Assembly (NCBI RefSeq): GCF_000004075.3
Contig: NC_026659.2
Span: 27,422,272-27,486,271 of the forward strand
DNA from: Cucumis sativus
Lineage: Eukaryota; Streptophyta; Magnoliopsida; Cucurbitales; Cucurbitaceae
DNA length: 64,000 bases
Direction of reading: 5' to 3'
Below, piece by piece: positions 45,807 through 57,200 of the stretch. Below the pieces are notes generated by a model. It was given only the letters and a program-made list of their open reading frames with translations, was not told where the DNA came from and did not search any database. Within the stretch, counting starts at the first letter, position 1. Each line of letters starts with the position of its first letter. A program made the translations under genes and the position numbers.

Positions 45807-48053
45807 ATGGCAAAAATTCCTTCAGTATCCTTTTTTTTTCTCCTCTGCAACTTATTATGTCTTTCTATGGCTTCTTTGAACAATGAAGGCAATGCCCTTT
45901 TATCATTCAAGCAATCCATTACTGAAGACCCGGAGGGATGTCTTAGCAACTGGAATTCTTCAGATGAAACCCCATGTAGTTGGAATGGAGTTACATGCAA
46001 AGATCTAAGAGTTGTTTCTCTTAGTATTCCTAGGAAGAAACTTAATGGGGTTCTTTCTTCTTCTCTAGGGTTTCTGTCTGAGCTTCGTCATGTGAATCTG
46101 AGGAGTAATAAACTCCATGGAACTTTGCCAGTGGAGCTTTTTCAAGCTAATGGAATTCAAAGTTTGGTGCTTTATGGAAATTCCTTCACTGGGTCTGTTC
46201 CAAATGAGATTGGTAAGCTAAAAAACCTTCAAATCTTTGATTTGTCACAGAATTTCCTTAATGGGTCATTGCCTGTTTCCTTAATGCAATGTACAAGGTT
46301 GAGAATTCTTGATCTTAGTCAGAATAATTTTACTAATTCTCTGCCTAGTGGGTTTGGTTCCAGTTTGAATTTCTTGGAAACGTTGGATCTTTCTTATAAT
46401 AAGTTTAATGGTTCAATTCCAATGGATATTGGTAATTTGTCTAGCTTACAAGGCACTGTTGATTTCTCACATAATTTGTTTTCTGGCTCTATCCCACCCA
46501 GCCTGGGCAACCTTCCTGAAAAGGTTTATATTGATCTTACTTATAATAATTTGAGTGGTTCAATACCCCAAAATGGTGCTCTTATGAACAGAGGACCAAC
46601 TGCTTTTATTGGGAATCCTGGCCTTTGTGGACCGCCGTTGAAGAACCCATGTTCTTCCGAAACTCCGGGTGCGAGTTCTCCGTCCTCATTCCCTTTTTTC
46701 CCGGACAATTATCCGCCTGGGAGTTCTGAGGGTAATGGTCATAAGTTTGACAAAGGTGGGTTGAGTAGGAGCACTTTAGTTGCAATAATCATAGGCGACA
46801 TTGTAGGTATTTGCCTCATCGGTTTGCTGTTTTCGTATTGCTATTCGAGGTTTTGCACTCATAGAAATGGGAAGAAGGCAGACCAATCTAGTTATGGATT
46901 TGAGAAGGGTGAGAAAGGAAGAAAGGATTGTCTCTGCTTTCAAAAGAGTGAATCTGAGAACGTTTCAGAGCATATCGAGCAGTTTGATTTGGTACCACTG
47001 GATTCACAAGTGACATTTGATCTTGACGAACTTCTCAAGGCATCAGCATTTGTTTTGGGAAAAAGTGGTATCGGGATCGTGTATAAAGTCGTGCTTGAAG
47101 ATGGACTCACTTTAGCTGTGAGAAGATTGGGTGAAGGTGGTTCTCAAAGATTAAAAGAATTTCAAACTGAAGTTGAAGCAATTGGGAGGTTGAGGCATCC
47201 AAATGTTGTTAGCCTTAGAGCATATTATTGGTCTGTTGATGAGAAACTGCTTATTTACGATTACATCCCAAATGGGAACCTTGCATCTGCCGTTCATGGT
47301 AAGTTCTCTTAACTTTCTTGCCACTAAAATTCTCTCTTTACCTAGTTTATGATTGTTTATCATATGTAAAACCTTTAAACATCTTCAGGGAAGCCCGGAA
47401 CAACGTCGTTTACACCTCTACCATGGTCTGTTCGGTTTGGAATCATGATAGGCATTGCAAAAGGGTTGGTTTACTTGCACGAGTATAGCCCCAAAAAGTA
47501 CGTTCATGGTAATTTGAAAACAAACAACATACTTCTTGGACACGACATGACACCAAAAATTTCTAATTTCGGGCTAGCCCGCCTTGTTAACATTGCTGGA
47601 GGATCACCAACCGTGCAATCGAGCCATATAGCAGAGGAAAAATCACAAGAGAAACAACTGAAGTCTGCCACCTCTGAAGCTAGTACATTCAGTTCTAGTA
47701 TGAGTACTTACTACCAAGCCCCTGAAGCGTTGAAAGTCGTGAAGCCATCACAGAAATGGGACGTTTACTCATATGGTGTGATATTACTCGAAATGATCAC
47801 CGGAAGATTGCCCATAGTTCAAGTGGGAACGTCAGAAATGGATCTTGTTCAATGGATTCAACTCTGCATTGAAGAAAAGAAGCCGCTTTCAGACGTAATA
47901 GACCCGTCATTGGCTCCAGACGACGATGCTGACGAGGAGATCATAGCGGTTTTGAAGATAGCATTAGCTTGTGTTCAAAATAATCCAGAAAGAAGACCTG
48001 CAATGAGGCATGTTTGTGATGCTTTGGGCAAGTTGGCTGTCACTCCAAACTAA
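45807..48053 (+). CDS. ZAR1: LRR receptor-like protein kinase, ZAR1-like
   Basis: Two exons, 45807-47298 and 47389-48053, give 718 residues (about 716 in Arabidopsis ZAR1). ATG 45807 precedes a clean signal peptide ([20 protein letters not shown]); the upstream in-frame start at 45660 would place 49 residues before it. LRRNT ([17 protein letters not shown]), about seven LRRs, [10 protein letters not shown], membrane helix ([20 protein letters not shown]), then a Cys-containing juxtamembrane stretch and an atypical kinase. [10 protein letters not shown] takes the place of the Gly loop, the VAVK lysine is Arg (LAVRRL), HRD is HGN ([13 protein letters not shown]), and DFG is NFG (ISNFGLA). These losses are family traits. 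Arabidopsis ZAR1 is needed for the asymmetric division of the zygote and binds calmodulin and G-beta. Confidence 0.92.
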
Positions 48054-48876
48054 ACAACAATAACTCATAACAAATTGCTTTCTTGCAATAGAATTAGTTT
48101 GCCTCATTTATATGTTTATGATGATAAATGTCCAAGATTCATGGTTGGTTCTATATTTTATGGCAGAAATGGCTGTGTCTTTTAGTTGTTCAGCTTGGAA
48201 TTCACCGTTTTGAAAGTGAAATTTTGCAATTGAGTTACTAAGGACATTGTTTTGCACTAATTTGAGAAAGCAAAACAAGATTTGAGGGATGGTAGAGGTG
48301 AATGTGAAAGTCCAAATTTTGGAGTGGGAAATGGCTGACTTTGTTAAGGTAAGGGCGTGATTGTAGGGACAACCCCCACCCCTTTTTGACTTAAACCTCT
48401 TGGAAAGATCCTCCACTCATTCAACCTTTCATCGTTTTGTGCTTTATCCATTGAACTACGCTCCAATTTGTAAGATGAGCGTGAGAGAATTTAAATCTTT
48501 GAGCTCCTTGTTCAAGGGTAAATGCTTATTAAACTTGAGCATTTGATGGTAGTTCTATGCTTAAGTAGGTTGTTTTGTCATAGGTATAATAAACATCATA
48601 TAATAGACATCATATGTGGCATTGTGTAGATATATTTTAAGATAAAAGCTAATAGAGTCTTAAAGAGATGCAAAGTAAGCTTAGCTCGATAATTAGCATT
48701 CGCTCGTAGAAAGTTCGATTCTCCATCTCTAAAAATATCGAGATGCAAATTAAAAATATAACAAGAACCGATATTGTTATAAAGGTCTTCAAATTAGAGA
48801 AATTGTGAGATGCCTCCAACTTAATACAAAATAAAATTCCCATTTAGAAGTTGCATTTCGAGGGATTCATGTAAAG
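48054..48876. other. Intergenic between convergent genes
   Basis: Holds the 3' UTRs of the ZAR1-like and Aux/IAA genes and a possible SINE. The ORF at 48108-48416 (-) has no motif. Confidence 0.5.
48650..48800 (+). mobile_element. Possible tRNA-derived SINE fragment
   Basis: TAGCTCGATAATTAGC (48682-48697) resembles Pol III box A and AGTTCGATTCTCC (48712-48724) resembles box B, in the right order but closer together than in a tRNA. No cloverleaf forms, and ends and target-site duplications are not clear. Confidence 0.3.
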
Positions 48877-50518
48877 TTAATTTTGATGAATGACAACAAA
48901 GGCTTCATCTTTCCTAGCAATTCTTAGCCTCTTCACACCTTCCACGAATTGCCTGTCCATTCCCCAAAATAACCAAATGACCAAATTAGATTTCATTAAA
49001 TATATTTAGTTTCCTAATTAAGTTGTCAAATATTGTTAAGATTGCTCATGCAAATCATAAGTTCAATCGTTATATATATTATCAACATGTCTAATATCAT
49101 TTTTCTTTATGTAATTTTCGGTCAATCACTTGCTAATAGATCAATTTCGTTAAAATCATTATGATATGTCCATGTATATGTTCGGTATTGATGAGATATA
49201 GATCTTACTTCCATGGAACATCACCAACGCTCCTCCAATTTTCGTCTCCATCTTTGTAGAATAGCGAGAATTCGGAATCATTTTCAAACAACCTCAGTCC
49301 AGATTCACATTGTCGACCTAATTCAATCAACAAACATATTATAAGTACATATTTTACCTAAATCATGCATACGAAGATGATATAAGATAACTAAAATTTT
49401 TAAAACAATTCAACACGCTGTGCAACAATAATGAAAAGTGCAAACATAAAAACTCATCTTAAAAATTGTATAAATTTGACCTTTAAATTACAACAATTAA
49501 ATTTATAAAGTTCAATTACTATCATATTACTCATTGCAATGAGAAATAATATAAGATACTTTAATAATTCAACATACTAAATATCCAAACCTTTCGTCGT
49601 GTTTGAGATCCACTGAGAATATCATACTTAACATAGGAATTTAGATTGAGATTTTATATCTTAAACAAAGTTTTCCTTTTTCTATGTTTACAAATGGAGG
49701 AAGAATAAAAAAGAATGCTAAATTAAAATAATAAAATCTTAGAGAGTGAGCTCGAAGAAAGAGAGCCCCCACCTAACCAAAATTATGTCATGTCCACTCA
49801 ACACATAAAGTTGTTTCATCTCGTATTGGTGTGGCTCGTAGAAATTCTTAATATATGTTTATCTTTTAAGAGCCAAAAGTGTACATCGTTAAATACTAAT
49901 CGATATTTAGTATATATCTTTTAAGGTAGGAGATTTAAACATTCGTGTCAAAGAGATACCTCAAGTTTAACTAATTATATTGGTTGAACTATTAAAATAG
50001 AGTCATTGTTTTATGGAAAATACAAGGTTAGAATTACAATATTAGCTAGAACAGTATTTCATACTCTTACTTATCTATTGACGAATATCTCGAACATAGT
50101 TTAGTAGTAGATACGACACGGATTAAACTCGCAAATGATGGAAAAGAAAGTAAAGTAAGATATGGAAATTAAAATGAAACATACCAAACATATCCTCAAG
50201 TTGAAGGGCAAGAGTGGAATAGGAAGCATTTTGAAAGATACAAACTTTCCTACCAACAATGACACCATCCATATTGACTTTAACATAAGCCCATTTTTGG
50301 TGTTGTTCTTTGCTCTGCACAACCTGATCAGTGTGATCTTCTTCCTGATCAGTACAACAATAGTAATCTTGATCTTGTCCTCCCCAATTCATAATTCCCA
50401 TTTCTGGCTGCTCCAATGTTCTTAAGCTCAACCCCAAATCTATAATCCCATTTTCCCCTTTCCCTTCACAGTAAACAGAGTTGTTCATAATCAACTCATT
50501 ATTATCATGACTCTCCAT
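48877..50518 (-). CDS. IAA32: Non-canonical Aux/IAA protein lacking the degron (IAA32/IAA34 type)
   Basis: Three exons: 50518-50185, 49317-49209, 48952-48877; GT-AG, 172 residues. Domain I is short (IDLGLSLRTLE, an LxLxL repression motif recruiting TOPLESS). The TIR1-binding GWPPV/I degron of domain II is absent: residues 35-75 are Gln/Asp/Glu-rich. The PB1 fold (domains III-IV) is present: WAYVKVNMDGVIVGRKV, YSTLALQLEDMFG, SGLRLFENDSEFSLFYKD and GDVPWKQFVEGVKRLRIA, with both the basic lysine and the acidic face. In Arabidopsis IAA32 and IAA34 lack the same degron, and TMK1 signalling stabilises them in the apical hook. It should act in the nucleus as an auxin-stable ARF repressor. IAA32 versus IAA34 is not decided. 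Confidence 0.9.
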
Positions 50519-51184
50519 CTTTCATTCACAAATCTCAAATGGGGTTGGGAAAAGATTTATTATTTATATGCTGGGAAAATTAAAAAGAGAAAAAAAGTAG
50601 GGACCTTGAGGTAAGGGGGGAGGGGGACAACAAAGGGTTCTTCCCATTACTACTCATTCAATGTTGTTTATCTTCTTGTGTTTGTGTTTGTTTGTGTTTA
50701 ATTTTGTGATATTTCTAGCCACATCCCATGCAAATTTTATTGTAAGAAAAAAAAAAACCTAAATTTGTACTGTTTGGTTTAGACTATGTTGTGGCCACTT
50801 TGATGCTAACAAAAAAGCTAGCTGTTTTGGATTCTTTGTTTGCTATCTACACCTAACCTTTGCTCTAATTCAACTGTTTATTCCTTTCTATAATATGTTT
50901 CCTCCATCCCTACCTCTCACTATCACTCACTCAATCATTTCCTCATTTATATGTTTATGTATGGAAGTTATTTGATGTACTGTAGAATGAATCTTGTCTA
51001 GCTACTTCTAACTTAAAAGTTGAAATTTTTACATGTGTTTTCTTTTACAATGTGGGTAAGAGAATATGCTCTCACATGGTGCTTCAAATGCAATATGGAA
51101 TGCTAGCCAAGCAGTTGAGTCCCTTGTCTTCGTCAATTTGGTCCACTTTACTAACTTAGAGTTAAATCACATCCATCCCATTTG

Positions 51185-51480
51185 AAAAGTGCAAACGAAG
51201 TCTCACGTTGGTTAAGAAAAGAAGTGACCATTGGTATATAAACAAGAACAATTACCTTGATTGCTATGATGTCTTTCGAGTGAAACCAAAAGCAAAACTA
51301 CGAGAGTACAACGCTAAAGTGGACAACATCATATTATTGTAGAGATATAGTAGATGGAAGTTTTGTTGTGCTTATCCGTTTGGTATCATAGTCATGGTTT
51401 GAACCTAAAGTACTATGTTATCTTTGTTCGAGGAGAGAAGATTATGGGTACGAGACGTGGTGTTTACCTTTTATGCAAGA
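51185..51480 (-). mobile_element. Fossil LTR-like fragment
   Basis: The run from CTCACGTTGGTTAAGAA through TGACCATTGGTATATAA to AAAGTGGACAACATCATA resembles, in reverse orientation, a widespread plant LTR family as I remember it. Old, diverged and lacking internal genes; a solo or partial LTR. A repeat search would settle it. Confidence 0.4.
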
Positions 51481-53189
51481 CTTCCAAGTCCTACAAGACC
51501 CACTTGTCAAAAAGTTATAATATAAAGTAGTACTGTAAAGGAAAGAGTGGTAGTAATTAGTTTGTAATTTGGAAGTAAAATTAATATTACATAGCTCTCT
51601 ACCACATTTGTATCAAAACACAAGTCTGACAAAGAAACCCCATGATATTAATTGCAAGAGAAAAAAGATATCTAAAACTTTAGATATACTGATCTGAGAA
51701 AATCAGAAAGGCCCTTCCCCTGTAAATTGAATTGAGAGAAATGATGATGATCACAATCTTGTTGGTCTCTCTTATGTTATCTCTAGAAAGATAACTTTGT
51801 TGCTGTTGTTGTCAGTTGTCACAAACTCACAGTGCATATTACAATTATTTTTTGTAAATAGCCATGAACATGTCTCAAACTTGTTGATGGCTTGTCAAAA
51901 ACATGTCTTTCCAAGAGAGAAATTTTTGGAAACCCATTAAGTTTAGATCTCTGAAGAGAATCATAAGAGGTCTTTGTTGGGGGAATGGCTGTTGATTCAA
52001 TTGGATGCGTGTTGGTCGGATCTGGAATTGGATGACATTCTACCATAAATCTAAACTATACATTTTCTTGCTTTTTTGTAGCTAAGGGCTCTGACTGATG
52101 GGATGTTGAAGAGTCAAATGTCTGTGATTTGTGCATCAAATATTCAAGAAAATGTTATTGACGGTGTAGCCATTAACACGACTAGTAATTTCACAGTTTC
52201 TCACATTGGGTTTGAAAAAAGAAACTGTAGTGAATATGTAAGCATTGACAATTGTCTTTCCTAAAGTCGGTCATTAACTCAATATAGTTTGATAAGTGTA
52301 GTTTAAGATGCACTTTAAGTTTGTATTAAGAACAGATTTTGGAAGATTTTAGATAGTTATTAAGAATGTGACACATTTTTGTGTTTGAGGGGACAGCAGT
52401 ATGTAGGGGGAGGCCCATATTCCCATTCCTCTTTGTCCCTTCCTCTTTGACTACTAACTCTATTGATTGCACCATTCTCTCTCTCTATTGTTTTTTACTG
52501 TCCTGTCCAATCCTTATGCTTTGAATTGACCATTCTTCTCTTGGACTTAGGTTTAATTTGATTAACACATATCACATATTGTCATATTTATTACTTATTC
52601 TTCCATATTTTAGTTCTTTTTAGTTTAACATGTCAGTAGAGAGAAATGAATTTCAAAGGAGACAAACTGCAAAATTATTGAAGATCATACTAATCACTTA
52701 TTGCAAGTGTAAATACTATTTTACACTCTCCAACTATTTACATTCAACAATATTTTAAAATCTTTCATTTAATACCGTATTTACTATTTGCTACAATTTT
52801 CAGGACTAAAAGTCATAACCTGATGGTTGTGAGAGTGGGGCACAAGTACTCCACTACAATCATACTTTGTTTAAAATAAAACACTATTTAATATATATGG
52901 TAATCTTACACATCAAAACATAAAAACCAATAATGTGAGGGAGGCACGTCTTCCGTTGGCTCCTACATTGATCCGTTCTCGGTGACACAAACTATTATAA
53001 TCTAACCATAATAACCAATTCCTTGTCCCCAACGTCCTCTAAAATGTCGATCGATGATACGTATCTTAATCAACTAAAATTATTTTTAGGTTGACATGTA
53101 TAATCATTTGAAGTTAGGTTTGATTTAGATACTCATTTAGTTCATTTCTAGTGATAAATGAAGAAGGTTTTAGAAAGATATCACATCGT

Positions 53190-53503
53190 TATTTATGTTA
53201 ATATAAATATTTTGCGTGAAATAAAAATATTAGAACAATTACGTGTAAAGTAAAATATTTAGAAATTGTAATTGAAGGTCATTTTAGGAATAATAATTAA
53301 GGATGTAGCAATACATGTAAACTATTGCATATAAACTTGTATGACTCATATGATCTATGATAGACTTCTATCATTTATAAAATTTGATAAATTTTATTAT
53401 ATTTGTACTTTTTTTTAAACATTAATATATAATTAATTACTTTAAATCTAATTGTCAAATTTACAACTATATACTCTCACCGAACCCTAACCGAAAATGT
53501 TTG
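53190..53503. repeat. Direct repeat, left copy (AT-rich)
   Basis: Starts at ATTTATGTTAATATAAATAT and ends in CTCACCGAACCCTAACCG. Matches the right copy at 53690-54050 at roughly 95 percent over the first 230 bp. Confidence 0.75.
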
Positions 53504-53689
53504 GGATAGTTGCAAATTTAGCAATTAAATTCAAATTAATTAAGTATATAGCACAATTTTAAAAAATTTGTAAATATAGTACAATATAGCAAAATTTGTC
53601 AAGTTCTATCAACGAAGTCTATGATAGTTTTGCTATATTTATAATTTTTTTAGAATGTTACCGTATCCTTAATTATTTATGTTAATATA

Positions 53690-54050
53690 AATATTTATGT
53701 TAATATAAATATTTTGCGTGAAATAAAAATATTGGAACAATTACGTGTAAAGTAAAATATTTAGAAATCGTAATTGAAGGTCATTTTAGGAATAATAATT
53801 AAGAATGTAGCAATACATGTAAACTATTGCATATAGACTTGTATCACTCATATGATCTATGATAGACTTTCTATTATTTATAGAATTTGACAAGTTTTAT
53901 TATATTTATAAATTTTTTAAAATATTATTATATAATTAATTACTTTAAATCTAATGGTCAAATTTACAATATTTGTGGTCAAGTGATGGTCTATAATTGA
54001 TATGTTTTTGTGAGTGATATACTCTCACCGAACCCTAACGGAAAATGTTT
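53690..54050. repeat. Direct repeat, right copy (AT-rich)
   Basis: Same order as the left copy, about 502 bp downstream, with an extra stretch of about 46 bp before the shared CTCACCGAACCCTAAC end. Inside and between the copies are 'gatagacttctat' type motifs that I associate with abundant cucurbit repeats. Lies directly in front of ELP2. Confidence 0.75.
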
Positions 54051-54094
54051 TAGATCGGATTGTTATGGAGGTAGAGCAAAGAAAAAGCCCGATT

Positions 54095-54108
54095 GGCCCA
54101 TTGGGCCC
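54095..54108 (+). promoter_or_regulatory. Site II (TCP-type) elements in the ELP2 promoter
   Basis: GGCCCA at 54095-54100 and TGGGCC at 54102-54107 stand about 190 bp upstream of the ELP2 ATG. Such paired elements are common in plant housekeeping promoters. Confidence 0.5.
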
Positions 54109-54286
54109 AACATAGGCTTGGCAATAGGCTCGTAAGCAAACCCGTTCATCTAACAGTTCGGCCGAGCTTCGTCCCGCCGCTGTCGTTGTTGTCTGAGACC
54201 CCCGAACAAGGAAAGCTTTCAAACGCCCTGCTATTCAACCGCCATCTACTCTTCTCCTTCCCGACCGGTGCTTTCTATCGGCAAAT

Positions 54287-57200
54287 ATGACTTCCAGCGG
54301 GGGCGAGGTTGACGTCAAGGGAGTGTTTATAGGAGCAGGCTGTAACAGAATAGTGAACAACGTTTCTTGGGGAGCCTGTGATTTAGTGGCTTTTGGCGCT
54401 CAAAACGCTGTTGCAATCTTCTCTCCTAAGGTGTGTATCATATTACGATCCACTTCTTCTTTCTATTTTCCACAACCGGAAAAATGCTGAACTTTGCTTC
54501 CTTTTTGTTTTCCTTCATTTCCGAATGTCACAGTCTGCACAAATTTTGACTACTCTTCCCGGTCACAACGCCTCTGTCAACTGCACTCATTGGCTTCCAA
54601 GTAACAAGTTTTCGTTTAGAGGTGAGCTGAAGTTTTTCCCATCATCATCATGTTGGATCAATGTGTACGTTTGGTTTTTCTTCCTTTGTGTATCTTAGAA
54701 ATTATATTCCAATGGTTTATATACATCTTTTAGCTGATCTGGGAAACAAGAACTAGCGTGTGGAACTTATTTTCCCCTTCATTTATGAATTCTAATGGTC
54801 GTACCTTCTTGTTCTTAGCCAAGCAATTCAAGTCTCATTATCTACTTTCTGGTGACTCTGATGGTGCCATTCATTTATGGGAGTTGTCTCTTCTGGACCA
54901 GAAGGTAATATTTTTTTCCAAAGTTTCACTGGATTAATTAAAGTTTGAAGGATGTTTTATTGAGTTTGTATACCAACTTCCCGCGTGATTTCTGATCACT
55001 TGAATTTATTGGAGGAAGTATATGGAAGTGAAACGTGTACGGGTGGCACGATTTTATGTGATTGATATAATATGATCAGGTTAATACATTCATGTTTTAA
55101 CGTTCTAATGAAACTTGTGTTTGTGTAGTGGAGAAATGTTTTACAACTACCAAAATCACACAACAAAGGCATCACATGTATTGCTGCACATGTAATTTCT
55201 GAAACGGTGGTAATTTTTGCGTCTGCTTCTTCAGATGGTTCAGTTTGTGTTTGGGAGGTTGCTTTTCCGTCAACAAATGAAGGTAAGAAATTAAGTTTTA
55301 TTAAATGATGTCTGTTCTGCTAATGCTTGTTATACGTGTAGCTAACTAGAGTTATTTTGCAGTAAATCAAACTGGCCAATAACATTGTTTAATTCATTCC
55401 TTCCCCCTCTCCAATATTTCATAATTGAGTATAAAAGTGCATTACTTTTGGAATTTTAGTAATTATATTTATTTTCTTATTGTTGGTAATAATGCTTACT
55501 TTAGTTAAGTTCCTCAAACATGAACAATGGTCCTTGCTTATGCTAGTCGGTATTCCCTCTTAATTTTTACACAATTATGTAAGGTTATATATTGTTAGTA
55601 TATAAACTTCCACCTTTACGTGAAACATTAAGACCTTTCTAAAATATATGTCCTACATCTTACTCTTTTAGGTGATTGTACATTGTTGTTACTGGACACA
55701 CTCGTGGTTGGTTCAAAATCTATGGTGGCACTTTCATTAGCAGAATTGCCTGGAAATGTCGGTCATATGGTCCTGGCTATGGGAGGCTTGGATAATAAGA
55801 TTCATCTGTATTGTGCGAAGAGAGCTGGAGAGGTATCTAGTTAGTATATTATGTATTTTTGTTCTACTTTCGTGTCATGAGCTACAAGCCATTTTGAGAA
55901 GCTTTTGTTTTTTTGCTTCAGTGCATGCAGTTTGTTAAGGCATGTGAGCTCAAAGGGCATACAGATTGGATTAGAAGTCTGGACTTCTCTTTGCCTATGG
56001 GGAAAAATGGAGAAGCAAACAACGTTATGCTTGTGAGTTCATCTCAGGACAGAGGCATACGCATATGGAAGATGGCTCTTCATGGTTCCTCAGCCGACAT
56101 AAATGGAGGATGCAAAAAAGAAGAAATAAGTTTAACATCTTATATACAAGGTCCTATATTTACTGCCGGACCATTGACTTACCAGGTATCATTAGAGTCA
56201 CTTTTGATTGGTCATGAGGATTGGGTATATTCGGTCCAATGGCAGCCGCCTTCAGCTTCAGAAACTGAAGGGATTCCATATCAATCTGAAAGCATCCTGT
56301 CTGCATCTATGGACAAGACAATGATGATTTGGAAGCCTGAAAAAACTTCTGGAATCTGGATGAATGTGGTTACTGTTGGAGAATTAAGTCATTGTGCTCT
56401 AGGGTTTTATGGTGGGCATTGGAGCCCTAATGGAGATTCAATTTTAGCACATGGTTATGGTGGGTCTTTTCATCTCTGGAGAAATGTTGGTACCAGTTCA
56501 GATAACTGGAAACCTCACAAAGTTCCCTCAGGACATTTTGCCGCTGTCATGGACATTTCATGGGCCAGATCTGGTGATTATATAATTTCAGTCAGCCATG
56601 ACCAGGTGAGGTGCAACTAATTTTAGTAACTGCCTTATCTTAATTCATTGTGCCATCTCAGTGTATTTTTGTAAACATTAATATTTTTCATCTCTCTAGC
56701 TAAGAAATAACTGTGAGATTTTCTGGCACTGAAAATAAAAAGTTCACATATGGTAAATGCACTCGTTTTTATTCATGGTTGAGAGTTGTAGTTTTCTGTG
56801 TGATTCCATTGTGTCTGACTATCTAGTTGAGATGATGCTATGAAAATTAGCTAGGAGAATTTTGAAGTAGGAGTTCTGTCTTCCAATTTAACTAGGCGAT
56901 GCAAAAGGTATGCCTGCATGAGAGTGAGAGGGGGATGAGCTTAGCTTTCGGTGGACACTAGATGTATGGGACCCATGATAAATTGTTGGTTATAGCATGG
57001 GAAAAATCTTGGGTCAGGGGAGTATTTAGTTGTTAGATTATGTGTGCAAAGGTACTTTTTGATTAGCCTAGTATTGACTGAATAGGGGAGGCGGGGATCT
57101 CTGTAGACTGTAGTTTCCCTTGATGCTGATGTCTACTGATATCAATGTTTGCAGACAACTCGGATTTTTTCTCCCTGGAAAAGTGTCAATTCTCTTGAAG

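Larger units (their letters stand above)
50519..54094. other. Intergenic with repeat debris
   Basis: Aux/IAA promoter at left (with a short GGGGGG-rich patch near 50610), an LTR-like fossil near 51.2-51.5 kb and a duplicated AT-rich block at 53.2-54.05 kb. No gene was found. The ORF at 51819-52046 (-) has no motif. Confidence 0.5.

Noticed and set aside
48420-48500. tRNA-like word (GTAGTTCAATGG on the minus strand)
   Set aside because: Box-B-like sequence lies on the wrong side, and no cloverleaf can be drawn.
54093-54290. ORF overlapping the ELP2 start by its stop codon, like a regulatory upstream ORF
   Set aside because: It begins with TTG, not ATG, and there is no family resemblance; not a convincing uORF.
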